Shown here one piece after another: positions 37,801-51,083 of a stretch of DNA of 64,000 nucleotides (positions are counted from its first letter, which is position 1; each line of letters begins with the position of its first letter). Under the pieces are notes generated by a model. It searched no databases, was not told the DNA's origin, and saw nothing but the letters and a program-made list of their open reading frames with translations. Source of the stretch: Holacanthus passer (Eukaryota; Chordata; Actinopteri; Pomacanthidae). The stretch is from positions 3,534,001 to 3,598,000 of the forward strand of contig JAFREQ010000015.1 of the NCBI GenBank assembly GCA_025331565.1, written 5' to 3'. Both the position numbers and the translations under genes were made by a program.

Positions 37801-40800
37801 ATCCTTCACTTTTCCCAGGAAAGAGAACAATGTCACTTTGTGGTTGCTGCCTTTGTTTCACAGCCAGTGGATGGAAACCACAAACTCTTTTTAAACTCCA
37901 AACTTGCTCCTACTTGCTACTCACGTCTCTCCTGCTCATGAACCCTCTGCATCTCTTGTGGGAATCATACCAGAGTCTGCCACTAACCAAGCGGGCTGAC
38001 AATAACATGTCAAAAACATGGCCCTTTGCCTGCTGTTTGTCATCAACACCAAGGACATTAATAAAAACCATGCATCATGTCGTGGTGTTCATGCAGCTGG
38101 AAATATCCAATTTCAGAGGAGAAATAAATTGTCACAACAAAATATGTTCTTTTCCTTTTTTGAAAACATTACCCAGTTCTATTCAAAGTAAATCAAATAA
38201 AACAATGTTATTTCTCAATTGGTGTTAAATGTGCATTGCAATATTCCAGATAAGTAAGAGTGTAAGAATGAGAACAGCCGTGTATTTACCGAGTAGAGCA
38301 GCGTGACACTGAGGTACTGGATGATGCTGTAGAGAGCCATGAACTTGAACACGCAGAATGATGTAATGAGGGCAGCTCGGCCCTCCCTTTGAAAGACAAT
38401 TAAAGATTAGAAAGCTCAATATTTAATAAATCATAATTTAATATTTCATGTTTTGCTACTGCGATGCACTGTGAGCGGAGTGCAGACAGCAGTGATGCAG
38501 AGGAGCGACATACATTTTGATATATTCTCAGATGTAAAATTCTCTATTCTGGATTCAAATTCATCAAGGAGCATTAGGAGCGAGCTGCTAACCTGATGAG
38601 GTTGGGGACACAGGAGATGTTTGAGGTGGTGGAGGTGAAGGGTGAAGCAACAGAAGCCTCCAGCTCAGACAGAGAGATGCCACTGTGAGCTCTCTTCAAA
38701 GCCTGAGACAGAGAGAGAGAGCTTCGTTAGTGTAAATCACTTTGCATCAAAATATTATTAAAAAGAAGATGAGGGGTTAAGTTTTCATGTTAGTGAGTCA
38801 TGTGAAACTTTTTACTCCTCCACATTTCAGGTAGATGTGTTTCATATGTATATACTGCTTATTTTGAAGAGTGAGGTTTGACAGACAACACATTATGTAC
38901 AATAAGTGTCTCTGCCCCAAATACACAAAACTGACATTTTAAATGAGAGTGAATATTTTGAAACAACCTGTTGTGGTGGAACACACAAATTATAAAAGAC
39001 ACAACACAACAGAATACATATAGAAAAAAAATTATGATTTGTGCATAATGACTGACTATAATTCCCACTTACTCCACAGTCATTAGCGCCGTCACCACAC
39101 ATTCCAACAGTGTAGCTGGAAGGTAAATAAAGGACACACATGTACATTTGCCAGCAACAGTGAACCTATAAAATCACATCATCTCCAACAGATGGAAATT
39201 ATGATCAACAACAGATTAAAACTGAAGTCATGAACAAATGAGAGACTCACTCAATGCTCTGCAGGATTTCCACCAGCTGAGTCTTCTGGTCTGGAGCCAT
39301 GCGCGCAAACACAGTGGCTCTCAGCACGAGCTGCAGCGCCCCCATGTGGAGAGACAAAGAGTTACAGCAACATACAGGGGCTGGGGTGTAATGTAACTGT
39401 AAGTACATTTACTCTACTACTGCACCTAAGTACAAATTTGAGGAACTTGTACTCTATTTGAGCATTTTGTTTTCATGTTACTTTATATTTCTACTCCACT
39501 ACCTCTCAGAGGGAAGTATTAAATAAAACTTTATTCCACTACAACTATATGACAGCTTTAGTTACTTTTCAGATTAAGATTTTTGCACATATTAAGTGCC
39601 TTTAAAACACAATGAACTACCCAATAGTTTATACAAGTAGAGCTGAAATGATTAGTTGATTAATCAATAAGTGGGTTAACAGAAAATTAATTAACAACTT
39701 CATGGTTCCAGCTTCTCCAATATGAAGATTTGTTGCTTTTCCTTTGAATTATTTTATAATTTGAATGTATATGTAATGATTTTAAGGTTTGAACTATTGG
39801 TCAGACAAAACAAACATTGTGAAAGTGTCACTTTGGGTTCTGGAAAATTGAGATGGGATTTCTCACTATTTTCAGAATTTTTACAAAGCAAACAATCAAT
39901 CGATTAATAAATAATCAGCAGATTCATCCATTATGAAAATAATCATTAGATACAGTCCTATAGAAAATAGACTAAAATGAACTCCACCTCAACCTACTAC
40001 AACTGTAAAATTCAGTTTTTACTTTAATACATGAATAATAATAATGTAATGATATAATATATAATAGTATAACAGTACTGGGGATGTTTTTCTGCATTGA
40101 GTATTTTTATTTTTAATCCTTTAAGCACATTTTCTCAATCATACGTTTACTTATATATCATTTTCAATGCAAGACTTTTACTTGTAATAGAGTATTTTTA
40201 CAGTGTGGTATTGGACCTGAATGCTCCCTCTGTGACTGTTCAAACAACCTGACATCAGTCTAGTAGCTGAAATAAGCCAGATACTAATCTGAATGTGTAA
40301 ATGTTTATGTGTCTAAAGATGAGATTGTACCTTTTGGATGAGTTGAGGGAAGTGCTCAGTGATAACAGCGAAGGCTTTGCCACTCATGGCGAAGTGATAG
40401 CTTTGTTCCTGCTGAGTAACTTGCTTGTCACTTACGTCTTCCTCCATGTTGATCTCCAATGTCTGTCGGGCAGAGGATGAGTCAGTCATCACCACAACAC
40501 CAGAAAACTATGTTTATATATTGGTTTATTTATTACACAGTGGCACTAAGGCTTTCTGTCTCACCTGATTGTCCTTGATGGTCTGAGCGGGGATTTCAGT
40601 GTAACGCCATGTGATGCTCGCAGGCTGGAAATCCTTAGGAGGCACAGCATCTGCTATAATGACCCTCTCGTGTGCGGGGACCATCCCACAATCCCGAGCC
40701 ACCGATATCGCCGTCAACATGTTGTCACCTAACAGAGAGTAAAAGAGAGAGAAGGAGAAGATGGTTTTTGTTTTATTCTTTAGCCAGCACACCGGGTGTC

Positions 40801-43800
40801 AATCCAATAGTGATACAGCATGAGAACAAGTGCAGTAAGTCACTCAACTGATTTACCTGTGACCATCAAAGTACGGATGTTGGCTTGTCGTAATTCACGT
40901 AAAACCCCGGCCGTCTGCTCCTTTATTTTGTTCTGCATGATGATCAGACCAAGAAACTCCATGTTGATTTCTATCAGCTCCCTACAAGCAACAAAACGTA
41001 CATTTCACTAACAAAAGGCAGCATTTCAGAGAATCAGAGAAAGTGACAGACAATGAAGGACTGAACGTTGGATTTGATATTATTAGACGTCATAAATCTT
41101 AATTCTCATTTGCATCACAGGAGTTCAAGAGTTGTAATTCTCTTTTTTTCTGCCAACCTGCCTTGTCCACTTGTATTTTATGATTTTAATCAGAATGATG
41201 ATGACGCACAAACAGAGAGGAGGATATTGCTTTTAATCAAACGGCTGTGTGGGCTCGTAAATCTCACAAGACGATCAAACAGATTAGAAATTTTGGGGCC
41301 ACTTCCTGATTACAGTTACGTCCTGTGTTGCATAATAAGTCGAGGCTACTGTTGGGTTTGATGCTTCTTCTATGGTGGATTTCTCCTTGCTGGTTGTTGT
41401 GAGTCTTGCAGCTTCATTCAGAGATTACTGACACTGAAGCCTGACATTTGCTCATGTTTTAGAAAACTGGAACATTTCCTTCCCTGCTGTAGCAGTAATG
41501 TAAATATTTGGACCTTGTGTCATTTGGTCTCTGTTTGTCCAGTTATCAGTGGAACTAGGCCCCCAGTCATCAATGGGAAGTTCAAGCTACATCGGCAGAA
41601 GCTGATTGTTAACAGAGTTGCAGTGTTTCAGGGTGGGATATCTCTGTAACATCCCTGTTAGACCCTGAACTGTGGAAGGTGTTATCTGAGGAGGAATTAC
41701 CTGCTGAGGCTCTGGACTTTGTGCCAGGAGAGTTTGGACTCCAGCTGTCGACGTGCGAGGGCAATAACCCTGAAGCCCTGCCTGGTGTAGGTCTCCAGAG
41801 TCTCTGTGAAACTATGAGGGACTGAAGAGGAGGACAGAGCCATATCAGTCTGACCTGTTTCTTTATGAGAGCACTATTTGTTTATTAGGTATAGAAGAGA
41901 TACAGGGGTTATACCTAAAGACACTCTTTTATTTTTATGTCAGTTATTTGTGTGTCTGTACACAGATACCAAAATAAGGGAGGAAATATCCACCCAAACC
42001 TTTAACATACAGGAGACATGTCAGACCTGTGTGCTGTTTGCAGAGGCTGGCCACAACCTCCGGAGCTCCTTTCAAGTAAGCATCCATGTGTTTTTCCCCC
42101 AGCCTCCTGACCACCACGCTCATCCTCTGCAGGGCTGAGGAGAAGGGCAGCTGACGCACGATACCGATCTCACAGGACTGAGAAGCAAAAAGACACGTTG
42201 TATACATGTTCCCAAATTGTCCAACTATTTGCTTTAAGAAGATTTCATGAAAAAAGGCCAACTTACTGATAGTTCAGACAACTCCTGCGAAAAAAAATAC
42301 ATTTGAATGAAATTATGATTCTGAAATCAGCAGGAAATATTTCTTTATAGCCATAAACAAATATGCTGATCACAAAATAACAAGATGGACGATCACTGTA
42401 CCATGTTCTGAGTGAGTGGGTTGTTCTGATTGGCTTCAGGGACGCTGTGCTTTGGAGGTCGCACAACTGTGGGCATTATGGGATTGTGGAGTGCCGTCTC
42501 TTCCTCTGTGGGCTCCTCTAGGATCTACGATAGAAGAGTAACGCACACCAAGAGTTGTCTTTAATCTGTCAAGTAAGTCTCTTTCTAAGGACTTTCAATC
42601 ACCTAGTTTTACACATTACCTAATGAAAACAATAAATGCAAAAAGAGAGAAGAGAGAAAGAGAAAGAGAAAGAGATTGAGAAAGAGAAATGCATAAGGAG
42701 CCAGACACTTTTTTCCTACTCTCTCTTCCAGGATCTAAACAAAAATTAGATCATATAATATTTAAAACTTTGTTGAGCTTCCAGACTCCATTACACCAAG
42801 TCCCAGCTTCCGCTTGACAAGAAGAGACATTTTCTGCTGTTCATGTTGGAGCATCCATGGCACCAGACTTTAATCATTTTTAGCCAAGAAGAACTTGCTC
42901 TGCCAAGGCGACAAGCGTGGCGCTGCATAATTCATGAACAGACTGGTATCCACGCCGGTTGTGCTGCCGTTGACTGAGCATGCTGGGTGTAAACACTGAA
43001 AGTCTTTGCTCACCCAGCCCGTAGCGCTGAACATCTTGAGGTCTAAAGGGTCTCCGGAGAGCTCGCCCTCTATGTTGGTCAGTGAGTGGCAGGTGGCCAT
43101 GCAGGCCACAAAGGCAGAGTTAACCAGACTTTCTTTAGCTGCGTCAGTCTCTGGAGGAGAAAAGCTGGAACAGAGAGGGACAAAACTGTTCTGTTTGTGA
43201 CTACGACAGGAGAAAGTTACATGTAATTACGAAACTGTGTTATCTTTTTTCCAGAGAGCGGTAAGAATTGACTCTTCCTGTGAAATATATCAATAGCAAC
43301 CCCACGGAAGAGCATAGTGCTCATTTACTGATTTAGTACACAAAGACCTAAACAAAGGATTTTGGTTTAGCGCTCTGTGTGTCTTTCTCCAGTGTCCTAG
43401 GAAGGTAGGGGAAGACCAAAGTAGGCACATTTCCCTTTATTTCAGATCCCTCAGGTGTGTAAACTTGTGTGAACAAATCATCACATTCAAACAAAAATCA
43501 GATTAAAATCTAATACCACCGTGAAGCCATTACCCAATCCAAACTATTTTTTATAAAATGTGTCAGAAATGGATTTATAGTAATCAATTAAAGATCACCA
43601 CAACAATATTTGCTACATCCTTATGAACTTTGATTCTTATCCGTTTTGTGGTTTGTCTCAGGAAACTGATACAGATGTGTTTGCAAAAGACCCAAATCCA
43701 AGAGGTTTTCTTACCTGCCATCTTCAGCTCTCTGAATCCCCCACAGGTCCAAACCATCCTCAGTCAGAGTACCAGTCTGAAGGAAAGAAAAATACAGACA

Positions 43801-46800
43801 GGTATCAATGCACATAAAGGAGCCAACCCAGGTCGTACTAATGACGCCTGGGAGCAGGAAATCAACACCCCACAGTTCTAAGAAGTACAGAAATGTAGTG
43901 CAATTTTCAAATCCTAGAATTGTTTTAAGAAATTTCTTAACCTCTTTCCTTCATCTGCGACAGGAAAAAAAAACCCATTTCAGGCAGCTATGAAAGTGAA
44001 ATGTGGAAGGATTTAGACCATCTGTAAAACCACAAACCATAGTTTGATTTAGGGCTGCAACTAATTATTATTTTCAGTATAAATTCATCTGTTTGTTTTC
44101 GCAGTTCATCAATGTCAGTGGTGAAAAATAAGAGCTGACATCAATTTGCTTGTTTTGTGTGATCAAGAGTGCAAAACCAGAAGCTATTCAGACATTCATA
44201 GAAGATCAAGAACCCAGCCGAATTTCACATTTGATAAGCAGGAACTTGTGAATTTTTGGAAGAAGATTATTCCCAATTAATTTTCAGTCAATCAAACGAT
44301 CAATCCAGCTGTACTCTGATTGCTCTTTTGGCAATGAAACACAGTTCACTGACATTATAAATGCTGACAAATTATAAAACAGCACTGCCTCAAGATGATT
44401 CATTTTAATTTGTGCTTTGACAGAAATAAAACCATGAAGTTCTCAAACGAGAACTTTTCCTTAAATTGTAAGTGGATGCTTCATACCAATTTTTCATGCA
44501 TTCGGAGTCTTGACTTTATTCAGTCTAAGTCTAGCACGGTTCACATGCTTGATGAATACAGACCCTGATATTCTGCTATACAAAGTGCATTTCCTGAATT
44601 CTTAACAAGAAAACAAAATTGCATTGCAAAAACTGACAGCTGGGGTTTAAACTACCTTGTCAAAGCAAACCAGGTTAAGTTGACCACACATGTTGATCCT
44701 CTGAGGACTGATGCAAAAGATGCCGACCCGCTTCAGACGTCGCTGCGCGTACACGATGCCGGCTGTCATGGCTGCCGGTAAGGCAGGAGGCACGGTGATG
44801 GTGACTATGTCCAGAGATTCAATGATGATGGTTTTAGCTGGAACCTGAAGGAGATCGAGAAGGAAAACATAAACGGACACACTTTAAAGGATTTCTATAG
44901 AATGACGGCATCCTAAAACCTCTGCTGTATCTTCTACTTGTCCTCTATAAGAGCAGTGATACCTTGTTCATGATACTGAGGACGATGGTGTAGATGAAGC
45001 CGATCCCTGCCACTCCCACCAGACACAACAAGAACAAGTAAGCGTCGCGGTACAGCTTGAAGTCTGTGGGTTTAGGGTAGAGGATGGAGCGCACGAGTTG
45101 ACCTTTCTCTGTACTGAAGCCTGTGGGAACACATGAGCAACGAGAGGCTGATTATGTACAAGCCCTGAGAGTGATCAGTCTTTCCATCACCGAGGTCACA
45201 AGCTGTGATTCCCACTCTGTTTTTCTCTGTCTCACCTGTTCTGACCACGACAGCCTTCACCAGTTCACCGGCGTAGAAGCGGGTCTGGATAACCTGGGTA
45301 CCACAGAACAGGGTATGTCTCTTGTGCTCCTCCATGTTGTAGCTCCGGGCTGCCTCCTCGCCTGAACTGGGCAGGCTGGTTTTGGTAACTGGCACACTCT
45401 CTCCTGAAGACGGAGGTGGGGGTTTAAAGAGGGCCAATTAAAAACAAGCTTTGAACAGAGAAACAACTGTCTTGTGCACAAGTGTGAACAGGTACACCAT
45501 AAAATACAAAATACAAAAATACAATCTGAGCAGCATAAAATCTTTCCAGAATAGTAGTAAATCTCCTTTGTCATGATGTGTCTATCTTATCTAAAATAAG
45601 ACAGTTAAGCATGGAAACTTATTCTTGACTTTTTAATTGGAAGTTTGACAAAAACAAAACAAACCTGTGACCGAACATTCGACCAAAAAACTGAGAAATC
45701 AGCTGATGGATCCCTTGAGATGCAGCTATAAGCTCCATAAAAAGCTAATGAGTACACATGGTTGAAGATTTTTTTTTTTTTTGTAAGAGAAATAAAACCA
45801 TTAAGTACAAGGAACTATATGGAAATCGCACCTGTCAGCATGCTCTCGTTCACGATGCAGGTTCCGTGGACAAGCACGGCGTCGCAGGGCATGATCATCC
45901 CATTGGCTGGAATAACGATGACATCACCAGGCACGAGCTCTGTGGACATGGCTTGTTCGATATCTACAAAGAACACGAGAGAAAACTGAAAACTGTATCC
46001 TACACTCACCCTCTGCAGGCAATCATGAGCATGCTATTAGAGATCAAAAATGTGATCCATGAATTTAGAAACATTAAAAAGAATAAAAGGAGATAATTTA
46101 GTAATAGGACTAATCCACAATACCATTCTGTATAATAGTCTGTATAATACTCAGAAAGTGAAACTTGCCTTTATTTGCTCTGCACACTGACACACGGAGC
46201 ACGCTGTGTGCTGCCACCATGTCATGCAGCATCACATATTGCTGGAATTAAAGAGACACTGTATGAAAGAGTGGAAAAAAATACGTCTGGCAGCACATGA
46301 TAACAGTGAGTTTTCTGACTTGTCCAGAAAGATTATTATGGAATAAGATTATAAGGACATGTGTGTTCTTTGTATCTCACCTTTTTAATAGTATACAGTG
46401 AGGTAGCTATTGAAATGACAGACATGAGAACTATGGCTGTAGCATAGTAGTAGTAGTCCTCAGCACTCCACAGGATGACACTGAAGAGCTGGAATATGTA
46501 GAAAGGATTCAAGACCTGATAGAGGAAGAGAAAGATATTATTCTTGGTACATGCTATAAGAAGAGATGGCAGATGTGATATTGGGCAAAAAACGCTAAAC
46601 TCACTTCCTTTATGAGGAGCTTGAATAGCGAGGGCACTCTTACAGCAATCTCATTCTCTCCAAAGAACAACATCCTGGTGAAGATAGAATTTGAATTTTA
46701 ATATGATCACCTCTACCTGTGGGAGAGCGGTGCTTCCTCCGCAGATAATAATATAAAAGTATTAAATAAGTAAATGAGATAAAGAGAACAATTTGTAGGG

Positions 46801-48911
46801 AAATGTGTGTGCATGTGTGTACCTGTAGTCCTCAAGTGTTTTCGACAGTCCAGAGCTGTGCTCAGAGTGGATGCCTGCACAGCTGACGTCCACATCCTCC
46901 AAGCCTCTAGAAAAGTCACACACATTCATTTCTACTGCAGTCGTGCACAGTAACACACGTGTGCATAATGCATACTGTAACAACTGTTCAATAACAGAAA
47001 TTGTGCTTATTTAGCAAAGAAATCTGAACACAACTGTTTTTTCAGTGGAACTCTTACTTATAAAATTCAAAGTTCTGTATCACATCATTCCAGTAGTATT
47101 TAGTGCTGTGGTGGGTGAAGTAGTGGATCTGAGAGGGTGGAAGCAGAGGGAGAGGACGTGGTCAGATGTTATCAAAAACCAGACAATCACTGACTCTCAA
47201 CTCAAATGCATGAATCTGGAATTAGCTTCAGCAATGATGAAAATAGCAGTTCCCCACTGAGGTACCTGAGCAGGCTGTGCATGAGCACATTTCTCGAGAT
47301 GCTCCTCGTTCACACCACTAATGCCGCGGTCTCCGTCTCCGTTTGGCAGCTGAACCGTGGGCTGCAGATTCAAGCTGTCAAAGGGTTTCCTCCCTGGAGC
47401 CAGCATCACATGCACTTTGGCTCGAAACCACTGCCTGAACTCATCCTGCGATAGCAATGTGGAGCATTACGTTTTCTTTGGCTGTGAAACTGCACTGAAT
47501 TTATCATCTGAAGGGTACTGCACTATGTGTGCCAAAGAATATAACAAGTGTCAGGAGGATTTATGAACAGCAGCAGCACAGGAGTAAACTAAAAATTCTG
47601 TGAAAGAAGAAATGGATACACATACATATAACAGGCTCAGGTTCAACACAGCAATGGCCTCATTTACAAATGCTTTCACAAGTGTCTTGAGGCTCATATA
47701 GCTATTCTTCTTGGATGAAAACAGCTTACTAGAGAAAAATGTGACCACAAATAAACTAAAACACGTCAATGGGGTGAAAAAGCAAAGCATCTGCCGTGTT
47801 CCTACCGTGGTCCTGAGCAGCAGCGTGTGTGCGTCCCTCAGCGAGGTGTGTGTGCAGGTGCCCTTGACGCCCCACTCGGGCAGCCAGTAGAGCAGCAGCA
47901 GCAGGAGACCCCCGGTGCACACGGCACCCACACCCACCAGGATCCTCTTCCACAGACAAGGCCGGTACCCCCACACCTCCTGCACAGGCAGACGCTCATG
48001 TTAACGCACTGAAGGGTGGGATGAATTCACTGCTCTGTGGCTTGCTGCTGAAGGCAGATTAAATAATGGGGATTATCATGCGCCACCTACTTATACCGTC
48101 CTTGAGTTACAGATGTTTTGAACCCAGACAGTATATGTGTCAGTGTCCCCTCTTGACCACAGAGGGTCCTCTCTCAGCCCCCATGTGTGCAGATGTGAAA
48201 GAGTATCCTGCACAGATCACAAGAAGAAGGAAACACAGAAGGGCTCCAGTCTCCACAGCTCTGCCCACAAGATCTGGTGTTTGGGCAGATCCCATTTCAT
48301 CCAAGGACCAAAATGCAGGTCTTAAATTTAGTCCGGATTGGTCGATCTTCTTCTGCTTTTCATCAGTCCACCTCACAGCATTATTGACATCGGCTCCATC
48401 TGTCAGTGATGCATTAAACCACTTCCCCCAGTTTGTCAGGTTGTCCTCAGGTTGTCGATCGAGCTGTTTTTCTAGACACCACCAAAAAGCCTGGTATACC
48501 ACCTTTCTGGATGGATGTTGATGTAGTACTTCTGCATCATATAGGAGGTCAGTCTTCTTGTACACACAGAAGAAAATCTTGCGTTCCCAAATCAGGAGAG
48601 AGATTGTCCTAAACTGGGCGATTGTGGAGAGACCACAATCTGCTACATGTACATATGATTTATGTCCTTTAAAGACAACAAGCATACTACAAATCTCTTG
48701 TTATCATTTGTGTTTGACAACTTCAATTTCCCTCCAAACATCCCTCCCAAAATCACACACCATACTGTTCTTTTATAAAATAAAAAGTCACCATTGATGA
48801 TGCATTGTTGAACAGAAAACATACAGGGAAAGTGACATTAAGGTGAGATGAGATATTTACCATCTCATCCTCCAGGCCTTGGTTTATAATCTTCACCTCT
48901 CTCGTCTTCAT
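34852..48911 (-). CDS. atp13a3: P5B-type ATPase ATP13A3
   Basis: Thirty-one coding exons (minus) give 1219 aa; human ATP13A3 has about 1226. Exons: 48861-48911, 47806-47979, 47266-47445, 47058-47128, 46823-46906, 46605-46674, 46381-46515, 46169-46241, 45832-45963, 45236-45403, 44963-45120, 44656-44844, 43715-43776, 43014-43164, 42402-42524, 42267-42284, 42027-42177, 41701-41821, 40857-40981, 40565-40728, 40331-40462, 39251-39330, 39073-39115, 38593-38702, 38290-38386, 37627-37699, 37314-37491, 36635-36816, 36351-36439, 36040-36120, 34852-35046. Motifs: N-terminal membrane hairpin (about 30-53), TGES (323-326), P5B PPALP in M4 (451-455), DKTGTLTED with phosphorylated Asp494, KGAPE (649-653), GDGAND (878-883), then six C-terminal membrane helices. 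P5B ATPases of this group are linked to polyamine transport in endosomes and lysosomes. All catalytic residues are intact. Closest in sequence to ATP13A3; ATP13A4 or A5 is possible. One intron is GC-AG and one exon is 18 nt. Confidence 0.88.
39385..40215. repeat. AGTAAAAGT-type repeat, copy e, split by a nested element
   Basis: In an atp13a3 intron. The left part (39385-39636) runs to ACTACCCAATAGTTTATACA and the right part resumes at about 39969 with CTAAAATGAACTCCACCTC, ending with CTTTTACTTGTAATAGAGTA and TTTTTACAGTGTGGTATTGG. The intact order is suggested by copy b, where ACTACCCAACAGTATATAAA runs directly into AGCAGTTAAAATTAG. Confidence 0.65.
39637..39968. mobile_element. ATTAATCRATTA-type element nested in copy e
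   Basis: Begins GAGCTGAAATGATTAGTTGATTAATC and carries the familiar fish-repeat features: AGAAAATTAATTAACAAC, GCTTCTCCAATATGAAG, then CAATCAATCGATTAATAAAT. Relatives are at 44.05-44.32, 55.6-55.85 and 58.46-58.73 kb. Insertion splits the AGTAAAAGT repeat, so this copy is the younger of the two. Confidence 0.6.
44049..44316. repeat. ATTAATCRATTA-type dispersed element
   Basis: Starts GGCTGCAACTAATTATTATT and ends near TTTTCAGTCAATCAAACGATC, inside an atp13a3 intron. Diverged copy of the family nested at 39.64 kb. Confidence 0.55.
48140..48685 (-). other. 181-codon ORF in atp13a3 intron 1, function unknown
   Basis: An ATG-started, uninterrupted frame between atp13a3 coding exons 1 and 2, on the same strand. 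I do not recognise the protein. The middle is rich in Trp and charged residues (FWWCLEKQLDRQPEDN, NWGKWFNASLTDG). Near the end is a plausible single membrane helix (GALLCFLLLVICAGYSFTSA) followed by a short tail. A run this long is about what chance would yield once in a window this size, so it may be meaningless. Alternatives are a nested gene, a pseudogene fragment or a piece of a transposon. Confidence 0.3.
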
Positions 48912-50227
48912 TCTGTCAGAAGTGCAGCAACTACGAGGACAAAGAGAAAGAGAGGTCTCTTTATTTATTATACTTCCAACAGGGACTTTCCTTACAGAAG
49001 CTCAATCATAAAAGTCGACTGCGTCTGGTCAGTAAAGATGTTGTAACTTCATTCTAGGTCAGGGGCATAAAAGGTTTTATGACTTCTGGAACAAAGACAG
49101 ACCGAACAGGGGGGAAAAGTAATTGACCCATTTATTTGTTATTATAAAAGTTTGTATAGCATCAAATCCAGAACACAATCAGGATATGTTAAGTTTATAA
49201 CATGCTACTGTGTACAGCTGGGAAAAGCCTCTTTCCTACTCTGTAAGCAATGAGCTTTCTAAAGGAGAGAAACAAGTAACAACCTGACTGAACTGCAGCA
49301 CCTACCTGCTTCACAGCAGTCACATGAAAAGACACCGTGCTCAAAGCCTCTGCTTAGGAAAACATCTACTTTTATGGAGGTTTTCCCTCATCATTCTCGA
49401 TGACCCTGACAGTTTTCCTGGAACATTAGCCGAGACGGAGATTGAAGTACTGCTTCATTTTTGGCTCGATGGCTGATGGTTTCAAAGAAGCTGGTGACAA
49501 ATCTCCTTGGAATAACTCCTTCACTTCAATGTATTAAAGGATGCAATAATACGTCTAATCTGAGCCTCACCATAGAGGCGAGACAGTAAAATAGAGGCAG
49601 CAAAAATGAAGAGAAATCCTGCTTGAACCCCTGCTGCCGCCTGCATGTGAGCCCGGAGCTTGGGATAAGATTTATTTTTCCATCAAGACAAAGACACCAA
49701 ACATAAAACTTAAAGCTGCACAGGACTGGCTTGAAAACAACTATGTTCAAGTCATGGAGCTGCCAAAGGAGAGCCCAGGAATCCAGATTTCCCTCCTCCA
49801 GCGTGGTCCCTGTTACAACTTGACAGATCTTTTATACATAAGCTTTGCATAGAGGAATTGAGGAATTACAGGTTCCAGATGTGCAAACTCATCCACGTAG
49901 CCTCAGAAGGTGCCTCCCATAAACACTCACTTCTGGGAGAGGGTGCTTGTGCAATCAATGATTTTTTTAAAACTTTAAATTAGATTTTGCAGAGAAAACT
50001 CAAATTAAGGCAACACAGATTAAAGTTGAAAAACGATAAAGCAAAGACCAAGAAGGTGGATACTCACTCAATCTGTTACAACTACTGCTTTGGCTCTACT
50101 TCACTTTTAATGTCAGGCTGGAAATCACATTTTAACAATGTTGCAAAACTGGATCTTTGAGCAACCGTGAAACCACTTTTGCATGATTTGTTCCAAAGTG
50201 CTACACATTCATGAATGAAGGACTCAC

Positions 50228-50450
50228 CGACGCCCCTTCTCTTCTCTCCTCTGTCAGTACATCCCACGTTTCACAGCCATGTGAGCGAAACGATCAAACG
50301 GTCGCATTAAAAAAAAGCTCCGATGTCCTGCTCTGCCTCCTCTAACACCGAGGATCCACCGACGTGTGTGTGTGTGTGTGTGTGTGTGTGAGGACAACAG
50401 AGATGCACGCTGCGCCGACCGGGACCGTCCCAAACCGGTCAATTCAGAAG
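50228..50450 (-). other. probable 5' UTR exon and promoter of atp13a3
   Basis: On the minus strand a strong donor (GTCG then GTGAGTCC) ends at 50228. An acceptor-like TTCTGACAG lies directly before the atp13a3 ATG at 48911, so a non-coding first exon here is likely. Upstream is a short GC-rich, CpG-containing stretch (about 50400-50450). A (TG)n tract at 50364-50390 would sit in the UTR or promoter. The exact transcription start is not visible. Confidence 0.45.
50364..50390. repeat. (TG)n microsatellite near atp13a3 5' end
   Basis: About 13 TG units within the proposed 5' UTR/promoter segment. Confidence 0.95.
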
Positions 50451-51083
50451 GAAGTGGGGGAAAACAGGATGTGAGGTCATTAGAGGACATGGTGTTTGGG
50501 CTGAAACGCTCCGAGAAGCGATGTGTGTAACAAGCCTTCATCCTGCAAGAGCACAGTGTTTTCATCTGTCTATATGCATGTGATAACACAGTGTTTGACA
50601 ATGATTGATCCATAGGGTGAAGTTTACAACAGCTTTCTCTGTGAGACCGGTGTTATTTCAGGTCAGTGGCAGAGAAGAAACACGTCTGTGACTTGGCTCG
50701 GAGTTCAGCAAGTCCCTGGATAACCTTTGGGGTCTTTATCACAGATGTTGGAAGAAAAACTCCAAAACACAGCTGGTTTGGTTTAAAAATACATTTATCA
50801 CAACAGGAGAAAATTACACGTTGATGAAATCTTTTCACATAAACTGCATAAAAATAAGTCATGGTTCTTCTGTAGGTTTTCATAGTAGTTATGAAGTTAA
50901 TGGTAGAAAATATAACAGGTGGAATTACAAGGTGTCACGTGTCCTACAATCAGGTAGGACTAACAACAGTGTACAAATTACCACACTCTCACACATCTGT
51001 ACATTAAACTAAAGTGGAAAGAGTCTCAAGCTCATACATCATTTCAGGTTTAAAAAAATCTCTGATAACTTTTCCCAGGAAAG
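50451..51083. other. spacer between atp13a3 and nucleolin-like 3' end
   Basis: Both genes read leftwards, so this interval holds the nucleolin-like 3' UTR and the atp13a3 upstream region. I see no AATAAA on the minus strand in it. The only one nearby, at 51090-51095, overlaps the last codons of the nucleolin-like reading frame. Confidence 0.5.

Noticed and set aside
34852..48911. Assignment as ATP13A2 or ATP13A1
   Set aside because: The PPALP motif and the sequence around DKTGTLTEDGLDLWG, the C-terminal helices and the length follow the ATP13A3/4/5 group.
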